Notes under the pieces: model-generated | What the model saw: the letters and a program-made list of their open reading frames with translations, nothing else | The model's database searches: none | Told to the model about the DNA's origin: nothing | Made by a program: the position numbers and the translations under genes | Shown here: piece after piece, positions 59,877 to 64,000 of the stretch | Layout: each line of letters opens with the position of its first letter | Numbering within the stretch: position 1 is the first letter of the stretch | DNA from: Delftia acidovorans | GTDB lineage: Bacteria > Pseudomonadota > Gammaproteobacteria > Burkholderiales > Burkholderiaceae_C | DNA: 64,000 bases | NCBI GenBank assembly: GCA_031286585.1 | Contig: JAITUC010000031.1 | Coordinates: 186,001-250,000, forward strand | Direction of reading: 5' to 3'

Positions 59877-60671
59877 TTACTGCGCAGCCCAGCCGCCATC
59901 CATGTTCCAGGCCACGCCGCGCACGTTGGCGGCGGCGGGCGAGCAGAAGAAAACGGCCAGTTCGCCAAGCTCCTCGGGCGTGGTGAACTGCATCGAGGGC
60001 TCCTTTTCGCCCAGCAGCAGCTTCTTGGCTTCTTCATTGCTGATGCCGTGCTCCTCGGCCTTGGCGTCCACCTGCTTTTGCACCAGCGGCGTCAGCACCC
60101 AGCCGGGGCAGATGGCGTTGCAGGTGATGCCGGAGGTGGCGTTCTCCAGGGCCGTGACCTTGGTCAGTCCGACGATGCCGTGCTTGGCCGCCACATAGGC
60201 GGACTTCTGCGCCGAGCCCACGAGGCCGTGCACCGAAGCCACGTTGATGATGCGGCCCCAGCCCTTGCCACCATCGGCCGCCTGCATCATGGGCAGGACC
60301 AGGCGCGAGGTGTGGAAGGCGCTGGACAGGTTGATGGCGATGATGGCGTCCCAGCGCTCCGGCGGGAAATCCTCCACGCGCGACACATGCTGGATGCCGG
60401 CATTGTTCACGAGGATGTCGATCTGGCCGAAGTTGCGCACGCTGTACTGGACCATGTCCTCGATGTCGGCCACGCGGCCCATGTCGGCACCGTGGTAGGC
60501 GACCTGGGCGCCGGCGGCCTGGCCTGCGGCCAGCACTTCGGCACGGGGGCCGTCCACATCGCCGAAGCCATTGAGCACGATATTGGCGCCCTGGCGGGCC
60601 AGCGCCTTCGCGATCCCGAGGCCGATTCCGCTGGTCGAACCGGTCACGAGGGCGGTCTTGCCTTTCAACAT
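59877..60671 (-). CDS. bdhA: D-3-hydroxybutyrate dehydrogenase (SDR)
   Basis: A 264-residue short-chain dehydrogenase. TGSTSGIG is at 10-17, NNAG at 89-92, and the catalytic Ser146, Tyr159 and Lys163 in NVASVHG and SAYVAAKHG. The C-terminal WNMDGGWAAQ and EDFPPERWDAIIAINLSSAFH match 3-hydroxybutyrate dehydrogenases. It oxidises 3-hydroxybutyrate to acetoacetate, a step in polyhydroxybutyrate use. The ATG at 60671 gives the standard N-terminus MLKGKTALVTG. Confidence 0.92.
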   Translation of the reverse strand: MLKGKTALVTGSTSGIGLGIAKALARQGANIVLNGFGDVDGPRAEVLAAGQAAGAQVAYHGADMGRVADIEDMVQYSVRNFGQIDILVNNAGIQHVSRVEDFPPERWDAIIAINLSSAFHTSRLVLPMMQAADGGKGWGRIINVASVHGLVGSAQKSAYVAAKHGIVGLTKVTALENATSGITCNAICPGWVLTPLVQKQVDAKAEEHGISNEEAKKLLLGEKEPSMQFTTPEELGELAVFFCSPAAANVRGVAWNMDGGWAAQ

Positions 60672-60740
60672 AGAGAGTCTCCGAATGAATGTACGATGCA
60701 ACACAGCCATTATCGGCGCCGGCTCCGCGAATGCGTTTCC

Positions 60741-61748
60741 ATGAATCATCCTACGCTGAACTACGTATCCTGCCCCGCAGTTGCCGGGCGTGCCTCACCC
60801 TGGAGCCGTACTGCCAGCCCGGCTGCTCAAGAGAATGCGTCGCACCGCATGGCCTATTGGGAATGGAACCGCACCGGCGATCCGCACCATCCCCATGTCG
60901 TGGTCTGCGTGCACGGCCTGTCGCGCCAGGGGCGTGACTTCGACGTGCTGGCCGAGCGGCTCAGCGAACGCGCTCGCGTGATCTGCCCCGATGTGGTCGG
61001 GCGTGGTGAAAGCGACTGGCTGCAGGAGCCGGCAGCCTACCAAGTGCCTCTTTACGCGGCCGACATGCTGGCCTTGCTGAGCCAGGTGCATGCGCAGGCG
61101 CCTGTCGAGCAATTGGATTGGGTGGGCACCAGCATGGGCGGGCTGATCGGCATGGCGCTTGCGGGGCAGCCGGGCCTGCCATTGCCGGTGCCCGTCCGCA
61201 GGCTGGTGCTCAACGACGTGGGGCCCGTCATCGAGTGGTCTGCCCTGGAGCGCATAGGGCAGTACCTGGGCAAAAACGTGCATTTTGAAAATCTTGAGCA
61301 GGCAGCCCATGCGCTGCTCTTGATTTCCGAGGGCTTTGGCCCACATAGCGAAGAGCAATGGCTGCGATTGACGCGGCCTATGATGCGCCCGGCCGCCGAT
61401 GGCGGCCTTGTATTGCACTATGACCCGCAGATTGCAGTGCCCATGCGGCAGATGACGCCCGACATGGCGCAGGCCGGCGAAGCGCTGCTCTGGCAGCTGT
61501 ACGACCAGATCAAGGCACGCGTCTTGCTTGTTCGTGGTGCGCAGTCCGACCTGCTGACGGCGGCCACGGCCCAGGCCATGGCGCAGCGCGGGCCCAAGGC
61601 GCATTGCGTGGAGTTTGAAGGGGTAGGGCATGCGCCCACCTTTGTCGCAGCGGGGCAGGTGGCTTTGCTGTGCAGGTTCTTATGGGGAGAAGGGCGCTTG
61701 CCAAGCACAATGAATCTTGCCGAGCAGGCCAGGGAGAGTGACGAATGA
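60741..61748 (+). CDS. Alpha/beta hydrolase
   Basis: A 335-residue alpha/beta hydrolase. The oxyanion strand is VVVCVHGLSRQGRDF (about 53-67), the nucleophile elbow GTSMGG is near 133, the acid is in VRGAQSDLLT (about 272), and the His in GVGHAPTF (about 297). The substrate is unknown. The N-terminal 36 residues are weakly conserved; a start at the ATG at 60849 is possible but would drop the NYVSCPA segment. Its stop overlaps the relA start (61745-61748), so the two are coupled. Confidence 0.88.
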   Translation: MNHPTLNYVSCPAVAGRASPWSRTASPAAQENASHRMAYWEWNRTGDPHHPHVVVCVHGLSRQGRDFDVLAERLSERARVICPDVVGRGESDWLQEPAAYQVPLYAADMLALLSQVHAQAPVEQLDWVGTSMGGLIGMALAGQPGLPLPVPVRRLVLNDVGPVIEWSALERIGQYLGKNVHFENLEQAAHALLLISEGFGPHSEEQWLRLTRPMMRPAADGGLVLHYDPQIAVPMRQMTPDMAQAGEALLWQLYDQIKARVLLVRGAQSDLLTAATAQAMAQRGPKAHCVEFEGVGHAPTFVAAGQVALLCRFLWGEGRLPSTMNLAEQARESDE

Positions 61749-63994
61749 AGACAGCCAGCAGCGAGGCAGCCGTGCAGGGGTCGTCGTCCGCCGCAGCCGC
61801 GCCGGGCCAGGCGCCCGCGGTGCTGCCGCACCTGATCACGGCCACCTCGCAGACCCTGCCCGAGCAGGTCAACGCACTCGCCCGCGCGCGCAGCTTTGCC
61901 GAGCCGCTGATCGCCACCGAGACCATGGAGTCCGGCGAGAACACGATGGCCCATGCCGATGCGGTGGCCGCCATCCTCAAGACCATCGGCGGCTCCGAAA
62001 CGATGCAGGCGGCGATCTATCTGGTGCATGCCAGCGTGCACCTGAATCGCCCGCAGGAAGTGATCGCCAAGGCCTTTGGCGAGAATTTCGCCACCCTGGC
62101 CGTGGAGACCAACAAGCTCATGCGCGTGCAGCAGCAGGCGCGCGGCGCCGAGTTGGGCGGCCAGTATCTGGACGATGAGGCCACGCAGACCGAGAACGTG
62201 CGCAAGATGCTGCTGGGCTTCTCGCGCGATCTGCGTGTCGTGCTGCTGCGGCTGGCCTCGCGTCTGCAGACGCTGCGCTACTACGCCGCCAGCAAGCGCC
62301 CGGTCTCTCCGGGCATTGCGCGCGAGGCGCTGACGGTGTTCGCGCCGCTGGCCAACCGGCTGGGCATCTGGCAGATCAAGTGGGAGCTGGAAGATCTGTC
62401 CCTGCGGTTCCTGGAGCCCGATACATACCGCGAAGTGGCCCGCCTGCTCGACGAAAAGCGCGTCGAGCGCGAGGCCTACATGGAGCAGATGCGGGCGCGG
62501 CTGGAGGCCGATCTGCGCGCGCACAGCATCAGCGCCACGGTGCAGGGCCGGCCCAAGCACATCTACAGCATCGTCAAGAAGATGCGCGGCAAGTCGCTGA
62601 ACTTCGACCAGGTCTTCGACATCCGCGCCATGCGTGTCGTCGTCCCCACGATCAAGGACTGCTATGCGGCCCTGTCGTGGGTGCATGAGCAGTTCACGCC
62701 CATCGAGGCGGAGTTCGACGACTACATCGCCAAGCCCAAGCCCAACGGCTACCAGTCGCTGCATACCGTGGTGCGCGACGAGACGGGCCGTGCCATCGAG
62801 ATCCAGATCCGCACCCAGGCCATGCACGACCATGCCGAGCATGGCGTGGCCGCCCACTGGGCCTACAAGGAGGCGGGCACCAAGGGCTATGCGGGCGTCA
62901 CGGCCAGCAGCGAATACGACGCCAAGATCGCCGTGCTGCGCCAACTGCTGGCCTGGGGCAGCGACCTGGCGGGGGCGCACCATCGCGGCCTGTTCGAGGA
63001 CCGCATCTACGTGCTCACCCCCGATGCGGCCGTCATCGAGCTGCCTCAGGGCGCAACGCCCGTGGACTTTGCCTACTCGGTGCACACCAGCCTGGGCCAC
63101 CGCTGCCGTGGTGCGCGCGTGGATGGCGCCATGGTGCCCCTGAACACGCCGCTGCAAAACGGCCAGACCGTGGAAATCACCACCGTCAAGGAAGGCCGCC
63201 CCTCGCGCGACTGGCTCAATGCCGACCTGGGCTATCTGACCAGCAACCGCGCCAAGGCCAAGGTGCGTGCCTGGTTCAATGCCCAGGCCACGCACGAGAC
63301 CATCGCACGCGGCCGGGAGGCCGTCGAAAAGCTGCTGCAGCGCGAGGGCAAGACCGCCGTCAAGCTGGAGGAGCTGGCGGTGCAGCTGGGCTTCAAGTCG
63401 GCAGATGCGCTGTTCGAGGTCGTCGGCAAGGACGAGTACTCGCTGCGCAATATCGAGACCGTGCTGCGGCCGGCCGAGGTGGAGGAGGAGCCCGAGGGAT
63501 TCACCCTGGTGCGCAAGGCGCGCGGCACCGACTCGCCCAAGGGCGGCGTGCTGGTCGTGGGCGTGGACTCGCTGATGACCCAGCTGGCCAAGTGCTGCAA
63601 GCCTGCGCCGCCGGACGACATCCGGGGCTTCGTCACGCGCGGCAAGGGCGTGAGCGTGCACCGCTCCGACTGCTCCAACTTCCGCGAGATGGCGGCGCGC
63701 AATTCCGAGCGCGTGATCGACGTGGCCTGGGGCCAGCCCAAGGCGGCCACCGTGGCGGCGGCCGTCTATCCGGTCGATGTGTCCGTGGAGGCGGCCGACA
63801 GGCAGGGCCTGCTGCGCGACATCTCGGAAGTCTTTGCGCGCGAAAAGACCAATGTCATTGGCGTGCAGACCCAGTCCGTCAAGGGAACGGCCTGGATGAC
63901 CTTCACCGTGGAGGTGGCCGATTCGGGCCGCCTGAGCAAGGTGCTGGGCATCGTGGCCGCCGTGGCGGGCGTGCGTTCGGCGCGGCGGCGTTGA
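61745..63994 (+). CDS. relA: GTP pyrophosphokinase RelA
   Basis: A 749-residue RelA/SpoT homolog that makes (p)ppGpp on ribosomes during starvation. The N-terminal HD region has lost the catalytic His-Asp (LVHASVHL at about 92-99 where hydrolases have an HD pair), so it should be synthetase-only. The synthetase domain has EFDDYIAKPKPNGYQSLHT (about 322-340) with the RelA-type EFDD motif, and EIQIRTQAMHDHAEHGVAAHW. A TGS domain (about 420-480) and a C-terminal ACT domain (about 677-749) follow. The gene ends six bases before the window edge. Confidence 0.94.
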   Translation: MKTASSEAAVQGSSSAAAAPGQAPAVLPHLITATSQTLPEQVNALARARSFAEPLIATETMESGENTMAHADAVAAILKTIGGSETMQAAIYLVHASVHLNRPQEVIAKAFGENFATLAVETNKLMRVQQQARGAELGGQYLDDEATQTENVRKMLLGFSRDLRVVLLRLASRLQTLRYYAASKRPVSPGIAREALTVFAPLANRLGIWQIKWELEDLSLRFLEPDTYREVARLLDEKRVEREAYMEQMRARLEADLRAHSISATVQGRPKHIYSIVKKMRGKSLNFDQVFDIRAMRVVVPTIKDCYAALSWVHEQFTPIEAEFDDYIAKPKPNGYQSLHTVVRDETGRAIEIQIRTQAMHDHAEHGVAAHWAYKEAGTKGYAGVTASSEYDAKIAVLRQLLAWGSDLAGAHHRGLFEDRIYVLTPDAAVIELPQGATPVDFAYSVHTSLGHRCRGARVDGAMVPLNTPLQNGQTVEITTVKEGRPSRDWLNADLGYLTSNRAKAKVRAWFNAQATHETIARGREAVEKLLQREGKTAVKLEELAVQLGFKSADALFEVVGKDEYSLRNIETVLRPAEVEEEPEGFTLVRKARGTDSPKGGVLVVGVDSLMTQLAKCCKPAPPDDIRGFVTRGKGVSVHRSDCSNFREMAARNSERVIDVAWGQPKAATVAAAVYPVDVSVEAADRQGLLRDISEVFAREKTNVIGVQTQSVKGTAWMTFTVEVADSGRLSKVLGIVAAVAGVRSARRR

Positions 63995-64000
63995 GCATGT

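Noticed and set aside
61418..63661. 747-codon open frame antisense to relA and the hydrolase end
   Set aside because: Composition is Gly/Leu/His-rich without motifs, while the opposite strand carries full RelA domains.

Overview
The window is a high-GC, densely packed bacterial chromosome segment with many stop/start overlaps. It most resembles a beta-proteobacterium of the family Comamonadaceae (Delftia/Acidovorax/Comamonas type). This rests on four tripartite-tricarboxylate (Bug/TctC-type) solute receptors without permease genes, many LysR regulators, an OmpR/EnvZ pair of the beta-proteobacterial type, and the general gene content. The genus is an inference. No rRNA, tRNA, CRISPR array, intact insertion sequence or prophage gene was seen.

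Positions 1-25 kb hold a vitamin B12 locus split into three pieces. The first is the end of cobU, then btuF-btuC-btuD and an APH(6)-like kinase, all nearly overlapping. The second is cobO-bluB-cbiB-cobC-cobQ. The third is a lone cobT. Together they cover B12 import, adenosylation, the lower-ligand base (DMB), the aminopropanol arm and loop assembly. No corrin-ring genes lie in the window. Two unrelated blocks separate the pieces. One (3.8-8.7 kb) has an RpiR regulator facing a class III aminotransferase over a twin palindromic operator, an amino-acid binding protein, a VapBC pair and an Asp/Glu racemase-family protein. The other (13.8-23.6 kb) has a small secreted protein, an MFS transporter, a one-domain NAD-binding protein and a full acid-sugar pathway. 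That pathway is otnI-otnK-ltnD-denD-MFS-otnC under a GntR/FCD regulator, and should convert L-threonate and D-erythronate to dihydroxyacetone phosphate.

At 24,988-25,255 lies a 268-bp element with 26-bp perfect terminal inverted repeats, TA at each end and two large internal hairpins. It looks like a non-autonomous (MITE-like) repeat, and its right end forms the stop codon of the neighbouring MocR-type regulator gene.

Positions 25-43 kb are accessory catabolic DNA. They hold MocR/PdxR facing a GNAT acetyltransferase, then four Bug receptor modules, each with its own regulator and usually one enzyme (none, DUF3237, amidase, M20 amidohydrolase). Between these sit nth (endonuclease III), a lone YhcG-type PDDEXK nuclease, a PLP aminotransferase with slyX, and a 47-residue DUF3149 membrane peptide. 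A 31-bp LysR-type operator lies between the last Bug module and its regulator.

Positions 43-64 kb are mostly core genes: a DUF2721 membrane protein, argP facing a LysE/ArgO exporter, an AsnC regulator facing an RhtA-like exporter, a metQ-like binding protein, a DUF3820 protein, an Ala/Pro-rich exported protein, serB, a CbiM-like membrane protein, mfd, ispD-ispF, envZ-ompR, a SIMPL-domain protein, 3-hydroxybutyrate dehydrogenase, an alpha/beta hydrolase and relA. Several strong hairpin terminators separate these units.
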